From Tethya wilhelma (taxonomy: Eukaryota > Porifera > Demospongiae > Tethyida > Tethyidae), in NCBI GenBank assembly GCA_964030475.1, contig CAXIPT010000002.1:7043381-7107380 (forward strand): a DNA stretch of 64,000 bases, given 5' to 3'. Numbering within the stretch: the first letter of the stretch is position 1; each line of letters begins with the position of its first letter. Shown here piece after piece: positions 63,929-64,000 of the stretch. A program made the translations under genes and the position numbers. Under the pieces are notes generated by a model. The model was given only the letters and a program-made list of their open reading frames with translations. It was not told the DNA's origin and searched no databases.

Positions 63929-64000
63929 TGTATCTAAATGAAAGCAAGTGGTCATTAATTAGAATGCTGCCTGAGCTGCTTTCATGAATTATATTAAAAA

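Overview
This is a eukaryotic, AT-rich window of multi-exon genes with short GT-AG introns (mostly 50-400 bp). An intact dysferlin/myoferlin-type ferlin, a Frizzled-type receptor and a syndetin gene point to an animal. The compact introns and the divergent Frizzled suggest an early-branching one, most likely a demosponge of the Amphimedon type (inference, not proof). One 67-base N run (50952-51018) and four single N's (26858, 31898, 52833, 62393) mark assembly joins. At three of the four single N's the flanks are near-identical duplicates, so some apparent duplications may be uncollapsed haplotypes or misjoins.

Layout. 1-10440 (+): the last 28 exons of VPS50/syndetin (EARP complex), with its terminal exons present three times. 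11388-12523 (+): an orphan multi-pass membrane protein with a 10-nt first coding exon. 33890-13350 (-): a complete ferlin, 33 exons summing exactly to 2,022 codons plus stop, with one exon pair duplicated and many transposons in its introns. 46003-35632 (-): a Frizzled-like receptor in 7 exons (about 682 aa) with a possible signal-anchor N-terminus and no KTxxxW motif. A tiny TATA-driven gene candidate sits antisense in one of its introns.

47.9-64 kb is transposon territory: a degenerate MULE-like element (47955-50395) with an internally deleted inverted derivative (60480-61372), a BEL/Pao retrotransposon pseudogene (53713-56190, -), and a disabled pogo/Tigger transposase with HTH, DDD and C-terminal PHD regions (61601-63928, -) carrying a tRNA-derived SINE. 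At 51.3-53.7 kb lie two tail-to-tail copies of a gene for a protein resembling the N-terminal zinc-binding half of RAG1, carried in an 879-bp repeat. This is the most interesting item in the window.

The host genes act in membrane traffic and signalling (syndetin in endosome recycling, ferlin in Ca2+-dependent membrane fusion or repair, Frizzled-like at the cell surface). No functional clustering is implied. Short non-autonomous DNA elements in introns include a 9-bp-TSD Mutator-like element, an 8-bp-TSD hAT element, two pogo-type TA elements, three small palindromic elements and two foldback elements.
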